Positions 24,101 to 36,650 of a stretch of DNA of 64,000 nt are shown piece by piece; position 1 is the first letter of the stretch, and every line of letters starts with the position of its first letter. Source of the stretch: Litsea cubeba (taxonomy: Eukaryota > Streptophyta > Magnoliopsida > Laurales > Lauraceae); the NCBI GenBank assembly GCA_012931725.1, contig CM022949.1, forward strand, positions 11,196,928-11,260,927, in the 5' to 3' direction. The position numbers and the translations under genes are program-made. The notes under the pieces were generated by a model. The model saw only the letters and a program-made list of their open reading frames with translations. It had not been told where the DNA came from and did no database searches.

Positions 24101-25952
24101 GTTGTTAAGAGTTATGATTTGGGGTAATCCAATATTTATAACCATTAAAAAAAATGTTGTTAAGAGTTTATGTAATGGAATTAGTAGATCCTCGTTGTAA
24201 TTGGTAACAAAATGGAAAGTTGGAATGCAATCCGGTCTTCTTCAAAGATGGGACAAATTCAAGCATCAAACAAACTTTGATCAACATGAAATTAGACGGT
24301 GATTAGTCAGTCAATTACCTATTCAATGAGGCCATAATTGTCTATGTTGACATGATTTTGAGTAGTTATGACCTGTTTTCTGAGAAGGTGTAACCTAATA
24401 ATGAATTTAGTTAGATTTTGTCACAGAATTGATGTATTCATGTATAGTTCAAAGTTGAGCCTATAAATACATGCATCTCCTCTTTTCAAGTTTCAATAGT
24501 CTTTCATTCAATTAATAAAATTTTGGAGAATGTTCTCTACATTGTGGACATGTATCTGTTTATGCTTGATCTTGGATGCAGAATACCATCTCTCTTTCAA
24601 GCTTTTGGCTTACAAGTTACAATTCAACCTTCAGGTTTTAATTCGTGTCTCTTCAAGCTTCTTCTTGGTTTTGACTTTAAACTCTGTTCCATCACCTACC
24701 TATATCAAAGTTGGCATTAGAATTTCGGGACCTAGTGGATTGGCACAGCCCTAGCTGCACTGTCCTGCTGCTTAAATGCTGATTACTGGGAAAGCCTTAT
24801 TTGAACACTCGAAAAATTAGAGCCTACTATTTCGCTTTTAAACTCAAAGAGCTCAATCACATCCTCAACTGAGGTATAGGGGACTGAGACCCTCCCTTTT
24901 TGAGGACCAGTGAAGTTTCAGAACTTTGTTTGTTCATGTTGCTACTGAACTCCCAAAAGTAGAAGCTGAAGTCAATTGATCGATAAAAGTATGCTTATCA
25001 TCTAAACTATAAATGGGGAAAAAAAAAAAAGCAAAGAAAATCTTCAAATGGTTCATTGGTTTTATCTTTCATCATCAACATTACTATTTTCGGTTTTGTG
25101 ATTCTACTTCTATCTTTATCCTCTTTTTAGAAGCCATATTTTCTGACACCACAATGGCACAATCTAACATGGTCTCCCTTTTCTAGTTCCTTTTTCTGGC
25201 CTTCATACAGGGCTGCTTCTGATCTTCTGTGTATTGCTTAAACCATCTTAGATGATATTTCCTTGATTTTATTGTTATTACTTATTATACTAATTTGTTT
25301 TAGTTTAACTTACTTATAAGGGGAAGACGACCAAAATTCTCCAACTGGACTCAAATGCCCTGTATCCCTTATGATTCACTGAAAAATAAAATGTCTCAAC
25401 TCAATGCCACATTGCATGCATTTACTTATTGGATGCAGCCAGCAACTTCTTGATATTGTAAAAACATGGCAGAAACTGCTGTATCTGGGGTTCTTCCCTT
25501 TGCTCTATCCTCCTAAAACGAGAGTGGTGTCATTTCATGTGGCACTTGAAAGGGAAGCCAAGCCATCCATTTCTTGTGTAAATGAATTCTCTGCATGTAT
25601 GAGACAACCATCTGAAGATTTGGACAAGAGATTTTAAACACCAATCTATGAAAAAATGATATTCCATTTCCATTTACTGAATTTCAAGGGTGGCTTCTTT
25701 TAGTCAGATTGTCAGCTTGACTGAGGCATTTGTAGAGGCTAGTCTGATAAACTATATAATCCTTTATTACTTATTCCAAACACGCATTTTCTTAAACAGG
25801 CAGACCACCTTCGCCAACAGACCCTGCACCAGATGTATCGTATTCTTACTATCCGCCAGGCAGCTCGAGGTCTTCTTGCTTTGGATGATTATTTTCAGCG
25901 TCTTCGGGCTTTAAGCTCACTCTGGGCTGCTCGGCCTCGTGAACCAGCCTAA
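18124..25952 (+). CDS. TGA1-like: TGA1/TGA4-type bZIP transcription factor (8 coding exons)
   Basis: DNA-binding bZIP factor that recognises TGACG/as-1 elements; the family works in the nucleus with NPR1-type co-activators in salicylate, redox and nitrate responses. Coding exons: 18124-18282, 18381-18455, 19337-19396, 19495-19572, 19663-19729, 21894-22165, 23153-23389, 25800-25952. All have GT-AG borders and consistent phases, giving 366 residues (Arabidopsis TGA1 is 368). The N-terminus MSFPSTQFATSRRMGIYEP is specific to the TGA1/4 clade rather than TGA2/5/6. The basic region (about 81-98) has the invariant N86-x7-R94; a leucine zipper follows (about 104-125). The DOG1/TGA C-terminal domain spans about 150-350 and includes the conserved MSGMWKTPAERFFLWIGGF block. 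Of the two TGA1 redox cysteines, the first is kept (Cys255) and the second is Ser261. The start is chosen by clade similarity and the acceptor just upstream. Introns 5 and 7 contain repeats. Confidence 0.95.
18613..18669. repeat. Poly(A)-only retroinsertion with 15-bp TSD, in TGA intron 2
   Basis: TCTAGTATACCCGTA occurs at 18613-18627 and 18655-18669, bracketing 27 bp that is almost pure A. A 15-bp duplication around an A-tract is the mark of LINE-type target-primed insertion of little more than a tail. Confidence 0.7.
19730..21893. other. TGA intron 5, with possible reverse-strand coding remnants
   Basis: A 2.2-kb intron. On the minus strand, stop-free stretches lie at 20122-20457 (Glu/Lys-rich) and about 20700-20940 (including SKKIDDTRQSMTEGVEQKIY), separated by the foldback at 20531-20668. 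They could be a captured or inserted gene fragment; I do not recognise it. A short tandem duplication of ATGAGTTGTCTGTAATTG occurs near 21380-21440. Confidence 0.35.
20531..20668. repeat. Near-perfect foldback with ~45-bp arms in TGA intron 5
   Basis: Arm 1 (about 20534-20579) and arm 2 (20619-20665) are reverse complements with one internal mismatch (TGCG versus TGTG), with a loop of about 40 bp. The pair shares GAAGGAACATAGTTTTCTG and CAAAGCACCACCAAT. A transcript of the intron would form a long hairpin. It may be a young MITE-like foldback or a hairpin RNA precursor. Confidence 0.85.
22349..22371. repeat. (AT)n microsatellite in TGA intron 6
   Basis: Uninterrupted AT dinucleotides of about 22 bp. 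Confidence 0.85.
24158..24694 (+). mobile_element. Putative LTR fragment in TGA intron 7
   Basis: About 537 bp from TGTTAAGAG to TTCCATCA, with CTATAAATACATGC (TATA-like) near 24461 and AATAAAAT near 24512. It is followed by TATATCAAAGTTGGCAT, which resembles a decayed copia-type primer-binding site. No second LTR or target duplication was found, so this is a tentative 5' LTR remnant. Confidence 0.4.
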
Positions 25953-26340
25953 TTTAAACAGTTTATCTGAAATCTTCACAGCCTCATAAATGCAACCACC
26001 AGCAGGAGAATATGCCTCAGAAAAGGAACAACCTCCTTTTATTGGAGAGCACTTGGTAATTTTCATCAGAATCCATGAGACATATAGATGGAGACATTAT
26101 TTTGGTGACCCCAACTGTGGTTGAAAGTTGTAAATAGTGCTGATGAATCTCCATGTCCCATAAGCGAATGCATATTGTATACAAAAAAATTATAATGATG
26201 TAATGTTGTGTTAGTTTATTGCAAGGTTGGTGGACAGTTGGAACTTTAGATGAACAATGTTAGGGTTGTATTGGGATTGAAAATGTATGTTCATACGATC
26301 TCTTACTTAGATATCAACTGGCTTGTGGGAAATTTGTGTT
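25953..26340 (+). other. TGA gene 3' UTR (approximate end)
   Basis: AT-rich sequence after the TAA at 25950-25952. Several weak polyadenylation-like stretches lie between 26170 and 26300; the cleavage site cannot be fixed by eye. Confidence 0.5.
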
Positions 26341-26839
26341 CTTTAATCAACTTGAGCTTGAGGATTTGAGCAGGTACAGAAAAGAAGCATCTCTAGGGAT
26401 GTATTTGGACCAAGCCTGTTCATGAGGAGCCTACATGTGATCGCTCTCACATATGTGCTCAACCTATGAGATGGGCTTCCCAAGCCTGGACTGCTTTGAT
26501 GCGATCTGGAGTTTTGCAATTGGTCTGCTTGCTGGGGCCGAGGTTGAAGTTTCTGGTCCATGTTATATCAGGCATATCTTTGCCTAAATGCCCCGGGACC
26601 CCATCCAAGTCAGACATATCTGTGTGTTACTGGAGGTATTAGAAAATTTTGATTCAAGAAGGAAGGAGTTGGGTTTTTAACAGTAGGCACCGGCTGTTTG
26701 GATTGTAAGCCATTTATCAGTGAATCTTCAGAGTCAGTATTTGCCCCGCTGCTGACCAAAGGCCATCTGAAAGACAGCCTTAATGCAGGCTAAGGTCCCT
26801 TGAGTCATCTCAATTAGATTTCAATTCCAATGATTAAAC

Positions 26840-27538
26840 TAGATGATTAACCTAAGTTAAATTAAAAAGCGATCAACCACAGAGAGAAGGATTCAAGGTT
26901 TATACGTGGAAAATCCTATTCAAGAAAAATCCACAGGCCTTACGGTTTAGGCCAACAGATAACCAATCACTAATAATAGGAAGTTTCGAAACTCACAGTA
27001 TCTTTTCCAGTTGTAACTCAACCTAATGATTGCTCGATTTGCCGATGCCTCACCATAAAACTTTACTGTGTTTGAATCAACCACCTTGACAGCCTTTCAA
27101 GGTGAATCTACTTCAGGTGAGTAGAAGAAAGAACTCCAAAGCTAGAACTTCAGCACAGACAATTGATGGACTTTGGAGAAGATGAAAAGATTTTTCAATT
27201 TGATTCTAGGGCTTAGAATAAGAGAGAATTGTACGTGCATCCCTTTAGGTTGCTAGCATGCTCAATTTATAGGCCTTGGGACATGCATGGGATCTTCTAA
27301 AGATAGTATTCAAACAGGCAATTTGATCCAAATTAGAAGGCAGAGTCCTGTTAAAAATAGTCATTCTGCGAAACAGGTGCTCTAGCGGTTGAAGTCCCAC
27401 TCGAGCGTGTTCACTCTCTGCCTGATATGTGCTCGAGCGCGTCTGATCTCTGGATCATCTGCACTCGAGCGCATGTTAGTCCGTTCGAGCAGCTGGGGTA
27501 GTCTTCTTCTGTCTTTCTTCTGGGCAGTCCATCTAACA
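26840..27538 (-). mobile_element. LTR remnant between convergent genes
   Basis: On the minus strand it begins TGTTAGATGGACTGCCC (27538 leftward). It has repeated CTCGAGYG words (27400-27500) and CCTATAAATTGAGC (TATA-like) around 27268-27281, then long AT-rich transcribed-type sequence. The look is of a plant LTR. No coding interior, second copy or target duplication was found; the left end is approximate. Confidence 0.45.
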
Positions 27539-27739
27539 AATACATTGTAAATTAATTTCCCGGTTTTGTCCATTTTCCAATGAATTAGCCAACACTCATA
27601 GGACCTTACACCATCCATCCTTGATCCCACTAAGTTTATAATTTCCTGCTGGCCATCCATCTTGGCATAGAAGAAACAGTACTTCATTATTTCCAAAAAG
27701 AGCAAAGTTTAGGAAATAAAGCATTGTCAGTTCACTAGT
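27539..27739 (-). other. GGT gene 3' UTR (inferred)
   Basis: Lies directly downstream of the TGA stop (27740-27742) and before the LTR remnant. Contains ATTTCC-rich sequence but no decisive polyadenylation signal. Confidence 0.4.
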
Positions 27740-30700
27740 TCAAAACCCAGCTGGAAAGCCACCTTTTCTTGGGTCACTTACAGCAGTAAGTTCCCCATGG
27801 GCAACACCTTCAACTGCTTTTGAATCCTCCAAATTGTGAACTACAAACTGGCAGATGGTCCCCCCAGAAAGGGCTTCTAGCACATGGCCCTTTTTCTGTA
27901 GGGCCTTCCTTATCTTTGCAGGAACTTCGAAATGGTCTCCACTTACTGTTGTCCAATTCTCATATTTAACCACATTGGGAATCAGCTGCACGGACAAACA
28001 TATTATAAGTTACATGATGATCTAGGATCCATTTGGGCATAATCAGCAATCAACCACTTCAAAAGTCTAATGTTTTTTTTTTTTTTTTCTTCTCGTTTTT
28101 TGAGACCAAAAGGGCTATGTCCCATTTGTCTCAATCATTGTGGAAGAGAGGTGATCTTATGGTTAATCAATTTATTCAAGTGCACCAATCTAAAAATGAA
28201 CAACACAGTTGAACATGAAAGAGAATTTTGGTAAATTACCTGATGGTAAACTCTTGGAGCCATAACAGAAGAAAAAGGATCCATTTTCTTTACAAAGTGA
28301 TTCAAGAAAACCTCGGTAGTCCCTGCGATGATCATTCCTCCCCCGCTTGCACCCACCACTGCCTTCAGTTGCCCATCCTACAAAGCAGCAGAATAGAAAG
28401 ATATGCACATTCCTCACATTTGTACCCAATGCTAACAAAGACTCACTTAAAATCTACAGTTACATAAGCCTAATTGAATGAGGTAGATGGATTTCACATT
28501 AGCCCATATTTTATCAGTACGGAAGGTGTCTTCCTGTCATTTTGTTCTGCTCAAATTATTCACAAGCACTACAATAAGTTGATAAAGTCTAAAACTTAAA
28601 AAAGCATTGGTTGAAAATAATTTGACAAAATCTCTGCCACAGTTTGATCTAATATGGAATCTGATAATCTCAGTAAAGTACCTTCATTGGGCTAATGTGT
28701 TTGGATTAAGAAAGGTTATTAAATTGAAATTCTGATACAGAGAGACACATTACTTTGAGGACAATAGTCGGTGTCATGGAAGATAATGGCCTTTTGAATG
28801 GTCTGATAAAGTTTGCTGGGGCTGGTGGCGGATCATTTGCAGAATCATTCCTAGGTATGGAAAAATCATCCATTTCATTGTTAAGCACGATCCCAGTACC
28901 GGGGGAAAGAAACTGAGACCCAAAGTATGAATTCACTGTACTGGTCATTGAAACAGCATTTCTTTCGTTATCGACGATGGACAAGTGACTCGTTCCATAA
29001 TCATGAATTTGTTTCCACCTGTACAAAGAAATGATTATGGGCACATCTCTTAATGTAAAGGAAACCCGAACAAATTTGTTCATCAGAGTGCAAACTACTA
29101 GTTAGACAAAATGAGACTCAGCATTAACACAACTAGACAGAGAAGAATATGGTAATATCAATACTGCCTCTACTTAATGGTTAACACCTTTTGCACACCA
29201 TTTTATAAGAACATTCTCAGTTAAGGAGCACTCACAAATACTATATAACAAAGCAAACAAGAATGAAAAATCTGATTATTTTACATTGAAGGATATTTAA
29301 GGTGCTCTTATGTCACTATAATCTTCCACCGAGCAAAAGTACTGCATCGCAATATAAATATGATTTCTGACGCACAATGGAAACTCAATGTTAACAACAC
29401 TAGTCTCCATTCTAGATATCATTTTGATGTATTGCAAGTTACAAGAAATTTAAATAAGTTGACAGAATTAGTCTGAGTTCCATTATGCAGTGGCGAATTC
29501 TATAACCACCCAGGCTCAAAATATATAACTGATTGTGATTTGGGATGCAACAAATGCTCCTTAATGATCAGCCAGAGACTAGAGAGTGCTGTTCATACAT
29601 ATTATTTTCAGATATCAAGAAACTATACTTGTTCAATAGGGTTTCTTACTTGCTACCATAGTGTTCAGGACCAAAGGTCATATTGTCAAGTATAGCAGTC
29701 TTCAGCTCTTGCGCAAACCTGGGTGACATCATATCCGAGAGAACCTTGGAAACATTTACAAAATCTGGATCACCTAGATTCATCCTTAGAGCCCACATGT
29801 ATTTCAATGATTCAATTATCCGATGGAGCCCGAGAGAGCCAGAAACACCTGAAGGGGTTCCATACTGAGCTAGAATGTTTAAAATCTGCAGCATGAAAAA
29901 GGTAATTGTTACATGGACACTTGAAAATAGTACTTGTGCAATAGCTATACAGCCTTTACAGAGGAATGTATGAAAGAAACAAAATGTCATTAATTTTGAA
30001 CCCAACAAGGACATTGGTGCTTGGCTGAACGAGTTTTACTCAGTAGAGCTATAGAATGACAGGTACGAAGAATCTACAAGTAACAATCACTTACGAGTAT
30101 CATTCCAGCCCCTCCAGAAGAAGGTGGGGGCATGCCCAGTATCTTATGCCCCATGATCTCTGCAGAAATTGGTTCTTTTACTTTAACTCGATAGGACTTC
30201 AAGTCTTTCATTGTTAGTATTCCTCCTGACTTTTGTACATCTGAAACCAACGTAACCCCAATTGAGCCGTTATAAAATGCCACAGGCCCATGTCTGGAAA
30301 TAGCTTCTAATGTCTCTGCTAGCTTCTTATTGCGACAGATACTGCCTTCCTGCAAGAGCTTCCCATTGGATGTGAATATAGCGCGTAGTCCCTCATCTGC
30401 AAAAATCCCTTTTTCTGTTGTAACCATCTGAAAATGAAGGTAAGGAGATATCTTGAACCCATTTCGAGCGAGCTGTGCAGCTGGCTTTACTAGCCTCTTC
30501 CATGGAAGCCTGCCATGTTGTTTCCAAGCTTCATGAAGCCCTGCTACTTCTCCTGGAACTGCTACAGAGATTGCACCGGATGTTTTTAAAGCAGAATTAT
30601 TGGCATACATGTCCTGGAAAGTTTAAATGACAATCTCAAGATTAGATATAGAGTGGAATGATTCAAAACTCAATCTTACATTGGTTCATTGTATTTTAGA

Positions 30701-32069
30701 ATACACACAAATATTTATAAAAAGACGATATTTGTGCAGTGCCGAGGATTCCAAGAATGTATAAATTTTTTTTTGCAGGTGCAACATGTTTTTTATTTAT
30801 TTTTTTATTATTTATTTCATGAAAAGAGGAAATCTTGAATCAACTTTTTTTTTTTCTCTCTTTTTGAGTAGGCTGAAAACCCTTCCCGACTATCCAGACA
30901 AGCATGGCTTATTTGGAGAAAAGACTTGACTTGATCAAGATTCAGCCAAGTCTCCAAATCAGCTAGGCTCGGCAGCTTTCTGGGCCAAGTGGTTTTTTTT
31001 AAACCAGAAGATCTTACTGGACCTTGAAGGTAGCTGAGTAGAACAACTTGGGCGAATCCATATCAGTTGCTCTGTACATACTCTGTTCAATTCAGTGATC
31101 TATCGACAAGAGTCAACTCACCCAGATCAAGTAACTCAAACCAAATTTCATTACATAAAAATGATTTACAATAAGCATTTACATCTTAGCTCTCAAATGG
31201 TGCGATGAACTTATGGTGGGATGAAGGTGTGATGAACGCATCTGGGCCAACCCCGAATCGAGTTTAACCTTCACACACACTACTCTTTCATGAATTGGCA
31301 CCAGCCCAAACTTTAAAACTAATCTAATCATTACTCACAGGTAGATTGAAATAAAAAAAAAAGTATATTTTCCTTAAATCATTAAACTTTAAGAACCGTT
31401 CATCATGCAGTTAGAATGATCAAATGGAGTTGATATTTTGTACTAAAGTCGCATAGACTACCATAGATCTCTTTAAGACAATTCCATCCCCCACTTTTCA
31501 CCATGACTACCATTGCCCAGGTGGGTCCAGGTGTGTTCATCGAACCCATCACACCATCGGGTTCGTCGCATCAGATTAGCTCCTTTCATATCTTTCATTT
31601 TTTTTTTTTCAAAAAAGTATAGGGGAAAAAGGGTTTTAACAGTGAAATGAAATCAATGTTGTAGGAGGGGGAGTACATGCATGAAGGCATGCAGACAAGC
31701 TAGTAAAAACTAAAACAGTACCTGTGAGGAGAGCAAAGGAGCAGTTTCTCTCATATCAAAGGCTTGGGTCATTCCATTGGATGCTGATCTGATCAGCATA
31801 AAGCCCCCACCGCCAATGCCACTCGATGCGGGGCTCACCACGCCCAAGCAAAGAGCGGCTGCAACACTTGCATCTATGGCATGCCCTCCTTCTCTCAAAA
31901 CATCCCTCCCTATTCTCGAACATCGACCATCATCTGTCGCCACTGCTGCATGTTCTGCCCTCAGCACCTCTTCCCTTGTTTGCTTCTTCAAGCTGCCAAA
32001 CGTTGGCTGTGGTTGTGATAGCAACAACACCAACAACAGCACAGCAGCAAGGTTGGTGGGCCACCACAT
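27740..32069 (-). CDS. GGT1: Gamma-glutamyltransferase (glutathione hydrolase), 6 exons
   Basis: Cleaves the gamma-glutamyl bond of glutathione and its conjugates, as an N-terminal-nucleophile hydrolase acting in the apoplast/cell wall. Exons (5' to 3'): 32069-31722, 30613-30095, 29885-29650, 29018-28754, 28377-28240, 27985-27740. All have GT-AG borders, giving 583 residues (Arabidopsis GGT1 572). A hydrophobic N-terminus (about 1-25) suggests a signal peptide or anchor. RETAP at 107-111 supplies the gamma-glutamyl-binding Arg. Autoprocessing and catalysis use Thr377 in GTSHLS. The small subunit also has the PLSSMTPT and GASGG (465-469) motifs and ends in DPRKGGFPAGF. It matches the plant GGT1/GGT2/GGT3 group throughout, and no key residue is missing. 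The start at 32069 is the first in-frame ATG; the frame continues open upstream without another ATG nearby. Intron 1 is 1.1 kb. Confidence 0.95.
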
Positions 32070-32653
32070 CAATGGAGCCAATGCGTCTGCAATCCATTCA
32101 TAGTTAAAATAAATAAATAAATGGGATTCAGTTCCACGCTTTCCATCACATGTTCGATTGTTTTGATCTTGACCAACGACAGCCCAAAATATTCCTGAGA
32201 AAGATGGACCATTTTTTGGTGGGTCATCCAGGACATCTTTGATGATGGGTCAGTGCCAGCTAGTTTTGGATGGTTTGCCCTAAGAAAATGATTTTGTGGC
32301 TCTACAAGAATTAGATGAACCGCCCATGTCTATCTTGAATTCTTAAATTGTTATTGTGCAATTGTCTCAAATCATTAGTGCTAGGCTGCTAGCTCCACGC
32401 TCCTTTTTAGTGGTTGGGACTGTGAAAATGATTTTCCGCTTAAAGTAAAATTTATATTTAGTACAGCCGTATTTTTTTTTAGTAAAATGGACTAAATTTG
32501 CTACGATTTCTTAGATAATAAATTCTATGGAGTCAGATTTTTTTGTGTGAAACAGGAAAATTTCCATGGAACCGATTTTCCACGGCACGCACTTGTAGGC
32601 TAACCCTATAATTATCATGAGGTGCTTAACTTGAAGTGAAATTCAGTTCTTTA

Positions 32654-32689
<36 letters not shown>

Positions 32690-33111
32690 AGAAGTGAAAT
32701 TGAGTTCAGGCCACTCTAAAAGGAGGTGTTTAATTTGTGTGGTGTAGATTTTGATAGTAAGTCAAAATTTCCTTGACTACATTGAATGTATCTATCAAAG
32801 ATAAAGTTGTACTATCCATCCATCAACGCCTAATTGCAAGAATGGCTCCTATTATTCGAGTAATAAGGAGTGTGAGTTCTTATTTGACCGTAAGAGATTT
32901 AAACCCCTGGTATATCACCTCTTTTCATTTGTGTGGGTTCTTTTCGATTAGTACGGGCGTTTTTTTCATTTGAGTAAGTTATTTTTTCGTATATGTGTGG
33001 GCTATCTTTTAGGTCCAGGCTCCTATTGAGTGCGGTGAGGAGGAAAAAAAAAAAAAACACCCAATTGCTGAAAGTCAATATGTGGCGGGTTCCACGGGAT
33101 GAATATCTTAA

Positions 33112-33243
33112 ATAAGACAACCTACCGACTAGAGATAATGAGCAAAAGGCAGACGGAACTTATGCTCCCCACCGAAGTCAAAACTTTTCCATCTAGTCCT
33201 AAGACAACCTGCCGACTAGACATAATGAGCAAAAGGCCGATGG
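33112..33243. repeat. Direct repeat, ~43 bp x2, spacing 88 bp
   Basis: AAGACAACCTACCGACTAG at 33112 and AAGACAACCTGCCGACTAG near 33200, each followed by ATAATGAGCAAAAGGC. A few substitutions separate the copies. Confidence 0.75.
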
Positions 33244-33339
33244 TGTTTTTTGTCATGTAAAATAGTTTTATTTCTGAACTTTTTTTTCCCTCTACACTTT
33301 ACTCCTTTCCCTCATCTGTTACAGATGTTTGCTTGATAA

Positions 33340-33590
33340 TTGAGCTCCTTTGACATTTTATTAATTTAATAAAAATCAAATAAAGTCTTTATTTTTTTTA
33401 TAAAGGGTCCATCAAAAGTATATATTTTTAAAATTCCTTCTTTTTTTTAAAAAAAAAAGTAAAAATACAACCTCCTCTCTTCACAAAAAAATAAAAATAA
33501 AAACTCCACTATTTTATAAAAAAATTCATACCAAATAATTAAAAATAAAATACAATAATAACCTACTTATATTTTATTCTTTCTTAGAAA
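33340..33590. mobile_element. AT-rich MITE, copy 2 of a three-copy family
   Basis: Shares the ACCAAATAATTAAAAATAAA core and a TTATATTTTATT edge with the copy at 8608-8870. Ends not resolved. Confidence 0.45.
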
Positions 33591-35286
33591 TTTCACACAA
33601 TGTAATATCCTACTTCCATTCACAAGATATTTGCTCAATTTCTCCTTTATTAGTTTATAATCTTTTAGCTCCCTTTGTTGTACAAAGGGCTCTTTCGGGG
33701 GGATGATTTTAAAGTTCGAACAGATAAAAGAAAAAAATATTAGATCTTTGGACAGCCATAAGGTCAAAATAACAAAACCCCCCACCCCCCATCTGAATCT
33801 AAACAGTCAGTCTGATTTCTATTTCCCTAGTTCAACGATTTCACGAATACATATATATTCAGGAGAACTTTAAAAGGTAAAAGCAGCACTTACATGACAT
33901 AGTTCGAAAAAGCACAGGATCTCGATCAAACAGTTCCTCTGAATCCCAATTTTCAACCTTTGTCCGAGACTCCGAGCAGAACTTTACACCAACAAGGGGT
34001 TGTTCTACGAACGTAGGTTTCAAACAGGGAAGAAAGAAATGGATTGTTTTCATCAACAATCCCAAATGGAAGCTCATGAGCTAAAAATAGATTATAGTTT
34101 CATCCTTTTTGGAGTGACCCTGAGTGCATGTGGACTATCTGGAGCTAGCTAGCTTTAATTATAAAGCGTGCAGCGATCAGAATGCGATGGCCAAGGCGGC
34201 TTGCTTTCACATGGACATGGAAATAAGGACAAGGACGATGTTAGCTGGAGTGGGGTCCTTTCCTTTGTATTCTGGAGAGGAAGTGAACTCCCCGATTGAG
34301 CTACTATGGATATCAATTTTTAAACTGGGAAAAAAAATGCGCACTGATGTCTAATGGGATATGCACGATAACGAAAGGTAGCAGGTCTGGTCTTGTTGTC
34401 ATTAATCTCCAATTTTGTGATGGTGATGTTCTTTTTTCAGACCTGGGACTGAGAGGGTGGGGTTTATAGTTTAGAAGCAATGCTTTCTAATCTAATTAAC
34501 GATGTCAAAAAAATCAGCTTAAGACACCACTAGAAAGTTGAACCCATCTCTTCAATTGTCCAACACGTACGCAACCGTCTACACGGCCGTGGAGTCTTTT
34601 TTCCACTCTCTCTCTCTCTTCCTTTCCTTTCTTTTCTTTGGGTCGACCCTATCAAAGGTTGTCTATTTCACTGTTGAAAGACAGCTTTGACAAACAAATG
34701 GCATATTCATCATCTGGGTCAGTTGCAACTTGCAAGGATTCTGTTTCTCTTTAGTTACATATTCTCACCATTCATGTTGGAATTGCAACACCCCAGGTAT
34801 CTCTTGCATGCTTCTAAAGAGGGAAATTTGTGGACTGCCAACATAACGCTCACTTATTGTTAATTTGAATAGTTCAAATAAATATCACTCTTTCCATTAA
34901 TATATTATCGAATTTTACTTTAACAAAAGTTGGACACACCATAAAAATGAAACACATGATTAATGCAAAAGATTGTACTTACTATGTTACCATTCATGTG
35001 ATTAATATATGGAGGGACTAACTTCTTGAAATAAAATCTGAGAATATGCCGAGAATATCATTTATTTTGAATGACCAACATTATCAATAGGTGAGCCCCA
35101 TCCTAGACTTTCACATATTGATGAGAAGCCTGTGAGAGAACCACAATGCCACAAACTCATACTTAAGTTTTGCTCTTGGTGTGAAATGCAACTTTATTTT
35201 ATTATTTTTCTTAATCCAAACTTGGGCCGACAATTACAAACTGATAGAATTAAATTAGTGACATGCATGTTTATATATTGGTAAGC

Positions 35287-35661
35287 AAGTGATGTTTATA
35301 TATTGGTCAAATCAAATGCCTCCATGCTGTGGTTACTAGCTTTGTCCGTGTTCAATTTGCACTCCTTCATTATAAGACTGCATTTTAGTAAAATTATTAG
35401 TAGAATTCATGGGCCTCCATTGCTGAATGTTGCTAATATTGATCTTTTATATCACTCTATTAGTGAGAGACTTTATATATTCTTTAGTTGATTTAAAATA
35501 TTTAATTGCTTAGTTTTGTTTTGTAATTGAAGGGGTATGCCCCTTGGGAAGATTCTATCATCATCTTGATAATAGACTTCCATTTTGTATATTTTATTCT
35601 TGAGAATTTGAAAAACTTACTTACTCTTAAAAAAACAAAAAAGTGATGTTTATATATTGGT
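35287..35661 (+). mobile_element. 5'-truncated LINE-like insertion with ~19-bp TSD
   Basis: GTGATGTTTATATATTGGT is at 35289-35307 and again at 35643-35661. Between them is about 335 bp ending in an A-rich tail (about 35628-35642) that also contains a stop-free stretch. Long target duplications plus a 3' A-tail indicate a non-LTR retroposon, heavily 5'-truncated. No reverse transcriptase is present in this fragment. Confidence 0.7.
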
Positions 35662-36650
35662 TGGTAAGCAAGTGACATGTCCTATAATAGAAATAGCTAT
35701 GGATCGAGGAGGGTACGTAGAGGCAGGGAGTTGGGACCGGGCCCACCTCTGGAACTACTCTTCACATGAGGTTAAAGTGGGATTGCAGAGGAGATTAATG
35801 TTGAACTGCCTTGTTTGACTGCATTATTCTGACCGCGACAAGTAGAAAATAAGGGCATGCAGCGGACTTTTCTCCACTTGGCGCAGTTTTAATTGACAGG
35901 GGAAGCACTTTTCATGGTTTTCAATTGTGTGCTGGGCGGACAAATTCAAGTCATGCAGGCAACTTTGAATCTTTGATTTGTTTATAAATGATATAAGGAT
36001 CTTGAAATGGGAGCAGATTTGGGTCACTGTCTAACAAATAAAAGTTGATTAGAAGTGTTTTCTTATTTAAATCCATATCACTTTAGTTTTGGCATTAACA
36101 CCCAAGTCTTAAAATAATGCTGTATTATTTAGAACATAAATCACTAATTTATCATGTTAACTTTGTAGGGATATATAATTTTCTCTTGCACGCTGCACAT
36201 TGGTGCCGTTTGTCATGTGGGACCCAATAAAATTCAACGAGGTCTCACCTTTGGTGACAGTCCAGATGAGTGCTCTTATAGGAGTGCACGCACACAAGAA
36301 AGCTTTTCTAACTTTGTTATATGTAATGCTATTGCTGTATGTATAAACATTACAATAATATAATCTTATTTTGAGTCAGGTTGGACCTGGGTATAGTCGA
36401 GCGCACTGGAATCAAGTCGAGGACCACGTATGTATATATGTATATAGATATATATAATTAATCATCTTTTGGTCTCAATCTGGGTTCACCTTGGATCCAA
36501 CCTGAACTTGATGATCTGTCCACTGCCTTTCTTCTAGAATCCAAGTTACCTATTTCTAATGCACAGGCGAGCTTGTTTATTATGCAAAGATAAGTTCTCC
36601 ATCTTTTGTATTGTAAAGTTATTTTATTTAACGTAAAAGGTATTTATTTT

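Larger units (their letters stand above)
32070..35288. other. Intergenic region upstream of GGT
   Basis: Presumed GGT promoter plus filler. Contains a 30-plus-bp poly(A) run near 32659-32689, the repeats at 33112-33243 and a MITE copy at about 33340-33590. A 72-codon minus frame at 33859-34077 looks coding-like but matches nothing I know. Confidence 0.45.

Noticed and set aside
33859..34077. 72-codon minus frame upstream of GGT as a gene
   Set aside because: Looks coding-like but has no recognisable family, splice partner or start context; left as unassigned.
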